DNA from: a virus
Direction: 5' to 3' (one strand)
Virus record (IMG/VR): IMGVR_UViG_3300010938_000281
Span: 1 to 64,000 of that record
Length of the DNA stretch: 64,000 nt
The notes under the pieces are model-generated. The model saw only the letters and a list, made by a program, of their open reading frames with translations, did no database searches and was not told the DNA's origin. Both the position numbers and the translations under genes were made by a program. Positions within the stretch are counted from its first letter, which is position 1, and every line of letters begins with the position of its first letter. Below are positions 8,444-15,162 of this stretch, one piece after another.

Positions 8444-8981
8444 ATGAAAAAAAATACAAATAACAAAAGATGCGATTTACGACCTTTACATAGATAAAGG
8501 GTTAACGGCAGAACAAATAAGTAAACAGATGAACGTATCTAAAAGCACAATCTATAATAGAATATTTAAGTACGGGATAAAAAGAGACTTCGTTTCAAAG
8601 TATATTGGTAAAAAATTTGGAATGATTACAGTTATTAAACCGTTAAGCACCAAAACCAAATGGAACCACAGAGAGTTTGAATGCTTGTGCGATTGTGGTA
8701 TTATCAATGTTGAGAATATGTAAAGAAAATAAATTTAGCTGCGGTTGCGTACAAAAACGAAAGTTGATATAAATGTGAAAGTTTCAAAGTCACAAAGTAA
8801 ACAAAAATTAAGAACAGCGTCGTTAGATAGAATTGATAGTACAAAAAACTATACTATTGATAATATACAATGGGTTCACAAAGACGTTAATAAGATGAAA
8901 ATGGATTTTTCTCAAGAATATTTTATAGAAATGTGTAGATTGGTAACACTAACTTGTAAGGATAAACAAAATGTCACATAA
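8444..8981 (+). pseudogene. Decayed HNH homing endonuclease
   Basis: The gene starts ATG then A8. With A7 the frame reads a helix-turn-helix-like segment (LTAEQISKQMNVSKSTIYNR), then CDCG. It shifts again near 8720, where a second frame has SCGCVQKR. It then resumes near 8745 as SLDRIDSTKNYTIDNIQWV, the hallmark C-terminal HNH segment of phage endonucleases. At least two frameshifts and a deletion of the central HNH core are needed, so it is inactive. It lies immediately after the point where DnaE is broken between pieces 2 and 3. Confidence 0.7.
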
Positions 8982-9246
8982 GTCGGATTTGCACAAGGCT
9001 TTAGATACTATGACAAGACTTGGTATTGATGTGGAGTACGGTCCACTAACACTATGTAATCTTGGACATTTCTCTATTACAAGAAATATCCTTGAGCGTA
9101 AGTTTCAAGTAGACTGCGATTCTGCCGAGATTAGATTTACTCAAATGTATAATAACTACTATACAGCTATTGATAAATTTATATCTCTATACGCCGCTCT
9201 AAAGAGTAAAGAGATGCAACTAGAATTAAAGGAGAAGAAAAATTAA
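8971..9246 (+). CDS. Unknown 91-residue protein
   Basis: Starts at ATG 8971 inside the end of the HNH relic and ends with TAA overlapping the ATT start of the next gene. Helical prediction by eye: HKALDTMTRLG, then a beta-like LTLCNLGHFSI, then a long amphipathic helix (NNYYTAIDKFISLYAALKSKEMQLELKEKKN). I recognise no family. Its tail contains the AAGGAG that serves the HD-domain gene, so the two are translationally linked. Confidence 0.55.
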   Translation: MSHKSDLHKALDTMTRLGIDVEYGPLTLCNLGHFSITRNILERKFQVDCDSAEIRFTQMYNNYYTAIDKFISLYAALKSKEMQLELKEKKN

Positions 9247-9802
9247 GGTTGGTACAAAAAGTCTTCTTTTTGGAGCGCATCAGTTTGTTATCCATCCTTT
9301 AATTGTATCTTACTGCTATATTAAACTGTATGGTTGGACTTGGGATTGGCGTATATGGCTTTGCTTTTTTATCCATGATTTGGGATATTTAGGTTGCGAC
9401 AATATGGACGGTGATGATGGATTTGAAAAGAGGGGTGGAAAGTGGCATCCGCTAAAATCTTATATGTGGTTAATGGATTGGGGAATGAAGAAAACCGCCT
9501 GGTTCTGTGTCTATCATTCAAGAACTATAGCTAATGAAATGAGCTTTATGGATGGTGCTAATCTATCAAGGTTGGCCGTAGCAGATAAGTTGGCTGTAGT
9601 ATACACACCATTATGGATGTATTGTAAGCAAGAACTTCATGAGTATATGATTATGGAAGGATATAATTTATCATTTACGTTGTGTAAATCTAGTCTGCTA
9701 TATTATAATTTATGTACAAGTTGGAAAACAATGGTTGATGTTAAGTGCTTGAAATTTGTACAAGAGTGGAAGGATAAAGCATATGATATCGGACAATATT
9801 GA
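9242..9802 (+). CDS. HD-domain protein (predicted phosphohydrolase), apparent ATT start
   Basis: The conserved-looking region begins IKVGTKSLLFGAHQFVIHP, then FFIHDLGYLG (the HD pair), CVYHSR and AVADKLA, the order of HD-family metal ligands. No ATG or GTG is available upstream of the HD motif: an in-frame TAA sits at 9227 and the first ATG is past the motif at about 9404. AAGGAG lies 7 bases before ATT at 9242, which would give MKVGTKS. An ATT start is therefore the best model (a later TTG at 9380 would cut the HD site). Probable nucleotide or dNTP hydrolase; substrate unknown. Confidence 0.7.
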   Translation: MKVGTKSLLFGAHQFVIHPLIVSYCYIKLYGWTWDWRIWLCFFIHDLGYLGCDNMDGDDGFEKRGGKWHPLKSYMWLMDWGMKKTAWFCVYHSRTIANEMSFMDGANLSRLAVADKLAVVYTPLWMYCKQELHEYMIMEGYNLSFTLCKSSLLYYNLCTSWKTMVDVKCLKFVQEWKDKAYDIGQY

Positions 9803-9943
9803 TAAATTAGAGGACGTGTGGAAAAGCGCATTATATCCATCAACAGAACAGGATAAGATAAATGCTGAAAAGTTATGGGGGAACTTGATGCTGATGGTAT
9901 GTATCTATTAGAAAGTATCCGTACAGGACTAAAGCCCGTATAA
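9783..9943 (+). CDS. Small unknown ORF(s), probably one frameshifted gene
   Basis: ATG 9783 gives 42 residues (MISDNIDKLEDVWKSALYP onward, stop at 9909-9911). A second frame from ATG 9875 gives MGELDADGMYLLESIRTGLKPV. Joining at the G5 run at 9877-9881 would produce a more natural single helical protein. A third frame, open to 9984, reads RINVSVENGIVTDIL, so the gene may have decayed in two steps. No known family. Between 9944 and 9994 I see nothing else. Confidence 0.35.
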
Positions 9944-9994
9944 ATGTTAGTGTGGAAAATGGGATAGTTACAGATATTTTGTAGGATAAAAACT

Positions 9995-10576
9995 ATGATA
10001 TACAACAATATTAAACAGGGTATTATAGATTGTAAAAATTGTCCATTATCCGAACAACTAGATTATGGTTGTATGCCTGTATGGGGTGCTGGTAGTAAGC
10101 TGGCGGATATTTTAATTCTTAACCTAAGAGCCTCACAAGAGGCTCATTTAATTGAGAAGCCTATCGAAACAAAATATTCACTACTACTACACAAGATACT
10201 CGAAAAGTCCGGCCTGGAAGATAAAAATGTATTTGTAACAAATCTATTGAAATGTAAATGCGATACTACTCCAGCCAAACCTTTTAAGGCCAATCTGGAA
10301 ACTTGTAAAAGGTCATGGTTGTATAAAGAAATAGAGTGTATTCCTAGTATTAAAAGTATCTTGGTTATGGGTAAGAATACATTACAAAGATTTCTTGATA
10401 ATAAAATGGATATAGATGAAGTTAACGAAATTACATATAGTGTGAACGGTCTGCGTGTTTTTGCTACATATTCGCTCGAAGAAATATTTCGCAAAGGTTC
10501 TGTTTATATGGACCACTCAGTTAAAATTCTTAAGAATATAAGGGATATAAATGCTAAAATCGAAACTTCAAGGTGA
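9995..10576 (+). CDS. Uracil-DNA glycosylase-superfamily protein with altered active site
   Basis: 193 residues resembling the Fe-S (family 4/5) UDG fold: CKNCPLS near residue 13, GAGSKLADILIL near 31, FVTNLLKCKC near 82 (typical VYITNVVKC position) and a C near 100, then ILVMGKNTLQRFL. The first catalytic motif, normally GEAPG, is NLRASQEAH here. A simple water-activating Glu is therefore missing or displaced and uracil excision is uncertain. Four cysteines for the cluster remain. It could be a repair enzyme with other specificity or a DNA-binding derivative. It overlaps the next gene by 26 bases. Confidence 0.6.
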   Translation: MIYNNIKQGIIDCKNCPLSEQLDYGCMPVWGAGSKLADILILNLRASQEAHLIEKPIETKYSLLLHKILEKSGLEDKNVFVTNLLKCKCDTTPAKPFKANLETCKRSWLYKEIECIPSIKSILVMGKNTLQRFLDNKMDIDEVNEITYSVNGLRVFATYSLEEIFRKGSVYMDHSVKILKNIRDINAKIETSR

Positions 10577-11027
10577 TGAGGTAGAAGACACTCTTGTATC
10601 GGTATTAAGTAAATTTGGACAAACACAAAAAAATACAGAATATGGACTTAGATATGAGTATGATGTTGAGTGTAATATTTCTGATGGAAAAGTAAACTAT
10701 AAACTAACATTTGAGTGTAAGAACGACGTTATGGCAAAAAAAACAGGCAACGTCGCAATAGAATATCACAATTCTAAGAAAAATGAACCTTCTGGAGTTT
10801 CGAGAACCTCTGCTGTATTTTGGGCGCATAAAATCGGGGGAATTATCTGGATTGTGTCTGTTAAAGCGTTGAAGGATTTTATTGATGTCACAAAGCCGGT
10901 TAAGGTTATAGAGAGCGGCGGCGATGATAATGCTAACTTACTAATTTACCGTATTGATGATTTTACAACAATCTGTAAACCTTTAGAGGAGTTTCAACAT
11001 GCGAACGATTTTATTGATATGCTTTAG
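10551..11027 (+). CDS. PD-(D/E)XK-like nuclease
   Basis: 158 residues. The core reads YEYDVECN (about 37-44), then LTFECKN (about 54-60), matching the D-(15-20)-E-x-K pattern of restriction-like and resolvase-like nucleases. The following VAIEYHNSKKNEPSGVSRT resembles the region after the catalytic Lys in phage Holliday-junction resolvase-like or recombination nucleases. A role in recombination or branch cutting during replication is inferred from context. It overlaps the next gene by 29 bases. Confidence 0.55.
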   Translation: MLKSKLQGDEVEDTLVSVLSKFGQTQKNTEYGLRYEYDVECNISDGKVNYKLTFECKNDVMAKKTGNVAIEYHNSKKNEPSGVSRTSAVFWAHKIGGIIWIVSVKALKDFIDVTKPVKVIESGGDDNANLLIYRIDDFTTICKPLEEFQHANDFIDML

Positions 11028-11316
11028 TCTTATTACTACTATTGGATTTGCCGGTGGCCCACATACTGGGCCGGGGGGCACTTCTCTTCATCGTAATATA
11101 GGAATTGCTCCGTATGGTACGGGGTATGTAACACAGAACGTATTTGGAGGTCGGGATTACTACGACTTACACTCTCGTCGTTTAGGATATAGTAAACCAT
11201 ATGGTAGCGGTTATAAATACTACAATAGAAACGGGGCTTATATTATGAGGTCTAACGGTGGTAGAGTATACGTTAATCCAAACGCTCCACAATACATGCC
11301 GTTTCTAGGAGAATAA
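10999..11316 (+). CDS. Small secreted Gly/Tyr-rich protein
   Basis: 105 residues. A signal peptide is clear: MRTILLICFSLITTIGFAGG, with likely cleavage after FAG or nearby. The mature part is rich in Gly, Tyr and Asn (GRDYYDLHSRRLGYS, GYKYYNRNGAY, GGRVYVNPNAP) with no Cys. The role is unknown. Together with the protease at 4263 it makes two exported products in the early region, suggesting changes to the host envelope. Confidence 0.6.
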   Translation: MRTILLICFSLITTIGFAGGPHTGPGGTSLHRNIGIAPYGTGYVTQNVFGGRDYYDLHSRRLGYSKPYGSGYKYYNRNGAYIMRSNGGRVYVNPNAPQYMPFLGE

Positions 11317-11322
11317 TATCGT

Positions 11323-12027
11323 ATGAATTTGAACAATATAATTGTCTACGATTTTGAAACGGGAAGTAAAAATCCAAATCTAACACAGGTTACTCAGTTA
11401 AGCGCGGTGGTGCTAGACCCGCGCACGTTTACAATGATTGAAGGGGCGGTATTTAATACAGAAGTAAAGCCAATTTTTGATGATGAAAAAGCTCTAGCCG
11501 CCGGATTGGAACCGGTTCAACAAGAAGCTCTTGATATAACAAGAAAAACAAGAGAAAGGTTGGAAAAAGCTCCAACAATTGATGTGGTGTGGCCCGATTT
11601 TATTGCGTTTACTGAACGTTATAAAAGTGGCCGTCGAACAAGTAACTGGGATAATGTAATAGCTGCCGGTTTTAATATCGTTAATTTCGATTCTATAATT
11701 ATCAATAGGCTATGTAAACAATATGGACCTTATGATGATAAGTATTCATCTCAGAAAATATTTCATCCAGTTTATTGTATAGATATCATGCACGATATTT
11801 GGCGATGGACCGATAATGAAAAAATTAACAGCGCCAACTCAAAAAGCCTAGACTCTGTGCGCGAGTGGTTAGGAATGCCTAAAGACGGCGCTCACGATGG
11901 TCTTAATGACGTTCTCGACTGTGCAGAATTGCTTAAGAGGTTTATGGAGAAATATAGATTCTTCTATAAGAAAACCAAGTTTGAAGGCGCTATGGCCGGA
12001 TGGAAACGTCCAGAGGTGAAGGTATAA
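11323..12027 (+). CDS. DnaQ-like DEDD 3'-5' exonuclease (likely proofreading subunit)
   Basis: 234 residues with all DEDDh motifs: YDFETG (D10, E12; ExoI), GFNIVNFDS near residue 122 (ExoII Asp) and AHDGLNDVLD near residue 189 (ExoIII His and Asp). It sits directly upstream of DnaE piece 3 with a 26-base gap to ATG 12069 after overlap removal. DnaE polymerases lack their own proofreading exonuclease, so this protein probably supplies it in trans. Intact motifs suggest activity. Confidence 0.8.
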   Translation: MNLNNIIVYDFETGSKNPNLTQVTQLSAVVLDPRTFTMIEGAVFNTEVKPIFDDEKALAAGLEPVQQEALDITRKTRERLEKAPTIDVVWPDFIAFTERYKSGRRTSNWDNVIAAGFNIVNFDSIIINRLCKQYGPYDDKYSSQKIFHPVYCIDIMHDIWRWTDNEKINSANSKSLDSVREWLGMPKDGAHDGLNDVLDCAELLKRFMEKYRFFYKKTKFEGAMAGWKRPEVKV

Positions 12028-12068
12028 GTAAGATTTTTGTAGAAAAATTTCTAATACGAGGGGTTGAT

Positions 12069-12974
12069 ATGGATTATTCCTTTGAATGCGGTTGTAAGTT
12101 TCCAATAGTGGGCGAAGGAATAAAAGGTATAGATGGTTTACCGCCTATTAAGATTGACTACGAGAATCTTAATCTAAGATGTCCGCACACATGGGAGCTT
12201 TTTGCAAAAGGATATACTAAGGGTATATTTCAACTAGAAACTAATCTAGGACAGGGGTGGTCTAAAAAACTACAGCCGGTTACTATTGAGGAAGTTTCGG
12301 CGCTTACAGCTATATTGAGACCTGGGATGTTGAAGTCAATGTTAGACGGAAAGTCTATGACCCAACATTTCGTAGATAGAAGAAATCTACAGGAAGATTT
12401 TACCTACTTCCACCCTCTTGCCGAACCAATTCTTTCGGAAACTCACGGTACAATGACGTATCAAGAGCAAATTCTTTCTATTGCTAAAATATTTGCCGGT
12501 TTCAGTCTACAGCAGGCCGATACTCTTCGTAAAGCTATGGGTAAGAAAAAAGCGGACGTAATGGCTAAGTGTCGTGAAGAGTTCGTAACCGGATGTAAAA
12601 ATATGGCTATCATTACAGATGATGATGCTATAGCTTTATTTGATATTATTGAAAAGTCAAATAGGTATTCGTTTAATAAGTGTATATCTCCCAATACAGT
12701 AGTATCAACTAAAGATAGAGAATTTATAACAATAGATGATTTAGCTATAGGCTCACAGATTCTTTGTCCGTCAGATATTGGTTGTACTGATACATACTAT
12801 GAAGTTATAAATAAATACGAAAATGGTAATAAAGAACTATACGAGATAGAGGTAGAAAGCGGGAATAAAATAGAATGTACCTTAGACCACGAGTTTTTGT
12901 GTGAAGACCTAGTTAAAAGACCTTTAATAGATATTTTGTCAGAAAATAGAAAAATAATGGTAGAAGATGATTGA
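12069..12974 (+). CDS. dnaE: DnaE piece 3: fingers region fused to split intein N-half 2
   Basis: Start at ATG 12069, preceded by GAGGGG; an ORF extension to 12000 overlaps the exonuclease and is unlikely. After a short Cys-containing lead (FECGCKFP) the DnaE sequence resumes at CPHTWELFAKGYTKGIFQLE, followed by ILRPGML, YFHPLAEPIL, MTYQEQILSIAK and RKAMGKKKAD, all conserved in bacterial DnaE. The extein ends at YSFNK, and intein block A begins CISPNTVVS at 12681, with block B CTLDHEFL. The N-half is 97 residues. It joins piece 4 by trans-splicing. Confidence 0.9.
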   Translation: MDYSFECGCKFPIVGEGIKGIDGLPPIKIDYENLNLRCPHTWELFAKGYTKGIFQLETNLGQGWSKKLQPVTIEEVSALTAILRPGMLKSMLDGKSMTQHFVDRRNLQEDFTYFHPLAEPILSETHGTMTYQEQILSIAKIFAGFSLQQADTLRKAMGKKKADVMAKCREEFVTGCKNMAIITDDDAIALFDIIEKSNRYSFNKCISPNTVVSTKDREFITIDDLAIGSQILCPSDIGCTDTYYEVINKYENGNKELYEIEVESGNKIECTLDHEFLCEDLVKRPLIDILSENRKIMVEDD

Positions 12975-13277
12975 AGTTGACGGAGATTATTAGCATTCTA
13001 ATCCTAAAATATATCCAAACGGTCCAGTAACAACAATCCAAAAAAGAAACGGTTGTATTCAAAACAAGAAGGATAAATATTGTTTAGATAACAATCATAA
13101 GATTATTAGATTTTGGGAATCAGATATAATTAATAATATTGAGTATATAAAAGGGGTAATATTATGCACGCTGAAAGAATAGTATCTATTAAGTCTATAG
13201 GAGTACGTAGATGTGTAGATATAGAGGTAAATAGTAAACGTCATATTTTTTATGGTAATGGATTAGCAACCTCAAAC
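12681..13277 (+). mobile_element. Split intein 2 (FNK/SHA site) with dead endonuclease between halves
   Basis: N-half 12681-12971 (97 residues, Cys1) and C-half 13164-13277 (38 residues, ending TSN, +1 Ser). The penultimate His seen in many inteins is Ser here, as in some active inteins. The halves are separated by only about 190 bases containing a relic of a Vsr-like endonuclease. The insertion point is in the KSHS motif of DnaE, three residues after the point used by the cyanobacterial split DnaE intein. Sequence of the halves differs clearly from intein 1. Confidence 0.85.
12967..13182 (+). pseudogene. Relic of a Vsr-like (EDxHD-type) homing endonuclease
   Basis: In the frame of ATG 12967 the DNA reads MIEVDGDY, then TAG at 12991-12993, then HSNPKIYPNGP, and further on KKDKYCLDNNHKIIRFWES and DIINNIEYIKG. 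This is the C-terminal signature of Vsr-like homing endonucleases associated with fractured genes (E-VDGDYWH, followed by RFWE.DI). The TAG replaces the expected Trp (TGG). The N-terminal part is missing, so the gene is dead. It overlaps the ends of both intein halves. Confidence 0.7.
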
Positions 13278-14279
13278 TCACACGCTATTAGCTATGGTCA
13301 AACTGCATATATGTGCGCTATCCCTAAACGCCATTTCCCTTTACACTTCTTTACTGCATGGTTGTCATATGCTGGTGGTAAAATGAAACCTAGAGAAGAA
13401 ATTGCGGAACTAATACAAGAGACAAAGAATTTTAATGTTTCTGTGGAAAATCCAAACATTTCCTATAAAAATCAAAATTTTGTTCTCGATAATGGTAAAA
13501 TAAGATACGGACTAGGCTCTATTAAATCTTGCGGCGCTGCGGAAGTGTCTAAACTTTTAATACTCCTACAAGATACCGAGAAAAGACTTGGTAAGAGCGT
13601 TAAAGATTTTACGTGGCATGAATTACTTACTAAGGTTTTACCATACTCAAGGAAAGATGTTGTTAATAACTTAATACACGCTGGTGCTATAAGCCAACAC
13701 GGCCTTACTAGAAACTATATGTTGTTTCAATATAATAAAATATGCGAGCTTAACGATGCGGAAATAGAGTGGATTAACAAAAACTCTAACTGTAATTCGC
13801 TATATGATGATATAGAGAATATGATACTTAATAAGAAAACAGTAGCTAAAAGAAAAGAAAAACTGAAAAATCTGCTTACTTCATTAGCAAATCCACCCCT
13901 TAATTTAGATGATTCTATTGATGTTATAGCGAAAAGAGAAGAAGACGTTTTGGGTATATCCTTATCTTGTTCGCGACTTGATGCTAAAAATACCGGATTT
14001 GTTAATTGTACTTGTTTAGAGTTTAACAGGGGAGAAAAAATCAATAAAGTTATTATTGCCGTCCAACTTTCTCGTGTCACGGAATGGTCTCCTAAAGGTT
14101 CTGATAAGAAACTTTGTTTTTTAACGGGATACGATAAAACCGGCAAGATAGATATAATGGTCCCACACCAAGAATATGAGAAGTTTTCATTCTTATTGTT
14201 TAACGGAAACACCGTTGCAATTCATGGTAGTATAAACGCTAAATCTAATCTAACAGCAAAGGTGATAACACAACTATGA
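13164..14279 (+). CDS. dnaE: DnaE piece 4: split intein C-half 2 fused to polymerase C-terminus
   Basis: Residues 1-38 are the intein C-half; Ser39 begins SHAISYGQTAYMCAIPKRHFP, the conserved DnaE fingers helix. It is followed by the usual C-terminal elements: YGLGSIKSCG (DnaE helix-hairpin-helix region), VVNNLIHAGAI, and an OB-like domain near the end (ITEWSPKG-type segments, VTEWSPKGSDKKLCFLTGYD). It ends with ATGA overlap on the next gene. Its ribosome site is GGGG about 8 bases upstream of ATG 13164, inside the endonuclease relic. Confidence 0.9.
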   Translation: MHAERIVSIKSIGVRRCVDIEVNSKRHIFYGNGLATSNSHAISYGQTAYMCAIPKRHFPLHFFTAWLSYAGGKMKPREEIAELIQETKNFNVSVENPNISYKNQNFVLDNGKIRYGLGSIKSCGAAEVSKLLILLQDTEKRLGKSVKDFTWHELLTKVLPYSRKDVVNNLIHAGAISQHGLTRNYMLFQYNKICELNDAEIEWINKNSNCNSLYDDIENMILNKKTVAKRKEKLKNLLTSLANPPLNLDDSIDVIAKREEDVLGISLSCSRLDAKNTGFVNCTCLEFNRGEKINKVIIAVQLSRVTEWSPKGSDKKLCFLTGYDKTGKIDIMVPHQEYEKFSFLLFNGNTVAIHGSINAKSNLTAKVITQL

Positions 14280-14773
14280 TAGACGTTAGACAACTTCATA
14301 TAGATAATGGATATTTTGTTAAGCTAACAAATAATAAAGAGAGAAATATTTGTGTTGCCAAAATACCAGCTAATATATTCGTTGACCTACCAGAAACAAC
14401 AACAATCTACGAAATGGAAGATGAGAGGGTTTCTGTTTATAGGAACAAACGAAAGTTTCTATCTAAAAGATGTCCTAACTATGCAATAAGGGTTATGGTT
14501 TGGAGCCATCTACTAAGAATGCTTGAAGATAGGAATATGTATTCTATACCTGTTGTAGCGGAAGATAATGGTACTATATTAAAAGATTGTACTAATCTTG
14601 ATACAATTTTACCAATTACCTCTCTATTAGAAGAACCTGAGATTCACAACAATGTGGAACTCGAAATAAAGTTACTCGATGCTATAGCTAAATGTAGTAA
14701 GAGCGGAGTCGAACCGCCAAAAGAGGTTTTGGAGGGTTTTGTTGCTAGTGTAAATATGTTTAAGGGAGATTGA
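14276..14773 (+). CDS. Unknown 165-residue protein coupled to DnaE piece 4
   Basis: Starts by ATGA overlap with the polymerase. The N-terminal half is beta-rich (YFVKLTNNKERNICVAKIPANIFVDLP) and the middle is basic (YRNKRKFLSKRCPNYAIRVMVW). The C-terminal half is acidic and helical (EEPEIHNNVELEIKLLDAIAKC). I recognise no family. Its position between polymerase and SSB suggests a replication accessory role, but that is inference only. Confidence 0.6.
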   Translation: MIDVRQLHIDNGYFVKLTNNKERNICVAKIPANIFVDLPETTTIYEMEDERVSVYRNKRKFLSKRCPNYAIRVMVWSHLLRMLEDRNMYSIPVVAEDNGTILKDCTNLDTILPITSLLEEPEIHNNVELEIKLLDAIAKCSKSGVEPPKEVLEGFVASVNMFKGD

Positions 14774-14775
14774 TT

Positions 14776-15147
14776 ATGGCTGAACTAAATGCTCACGGCG
14801 CAATTATTATTTGTACAGAACTAGAATTAAAACCTGTACTTAGTACGTTCGTGCTAAACTTTTCTGGTAAGACTATTGAGCGTGTAAAGAATCAAACTAC
14901 CGGCGAATACGAATCGGTTCCACATTATTTCTCTTGGGAAATTTGGGATTCTGCCGCTAAGTTTCTTTCAGAGAACGCAAAACGGGGAGATAAAATCATA
15001 ATTCATAGCGCTACTCCTAGAGAGCATAAGTGGGTTAAGGACGGTAAGAATTTTTCAAAGGTTGTATTTAGAATAAATAAATTTGAGCTTTGCGGACTAC
15101 CACCACAGTTTTCTAGCGATACTAACGAGCCGGCGGTACAAAGCTAG
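14776..15147 (+). CDS. Single-stranded DNA-binding protein (SSB-like OB fold)
   Basis: Start at ATG 14776 with GGGAG upstream (a TTG two codons earlier is less likely). 123 residues with the OB-fold pattern of bacterial SSB: GAIIICTELELKPVLSTF, then YFSWEIWDSAAKFLSE, KRGDKIIIHSATPREHKWVKDG (matching the conserved GD.I.V.G.L....W.D.DG region) and FSKVVFRINKFEL. It lacks the usual acidic DDDIPF tail; the C-terminus is SDTNEPAVQS. It probably coats ssDNA at the fork. Two tandem TAG stops end the gene. Confidence 0.7.
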   Translation: MAELNAHGAIIICTELELKPVLSTFVLNFSGKTIERVKNQTTGEYESVPHYFSWEIWDSAAKFLSENAKRGDKIIIHSATPREHKWVKDGKNFSKVVFRINKFELCGLPPQFSSDTNEPAVQS

Positions 15148-15162
15148 TAGGATGTTACTAAT

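Noticed and set aside
12000-12068. Earlier start for DnaE piece 3 at 12000
   Set aside because: It overlaps the exonuclease end, has no ribosome site, and the extra residues do not resemble DnaE. ATG 12069 has GAGGGG.
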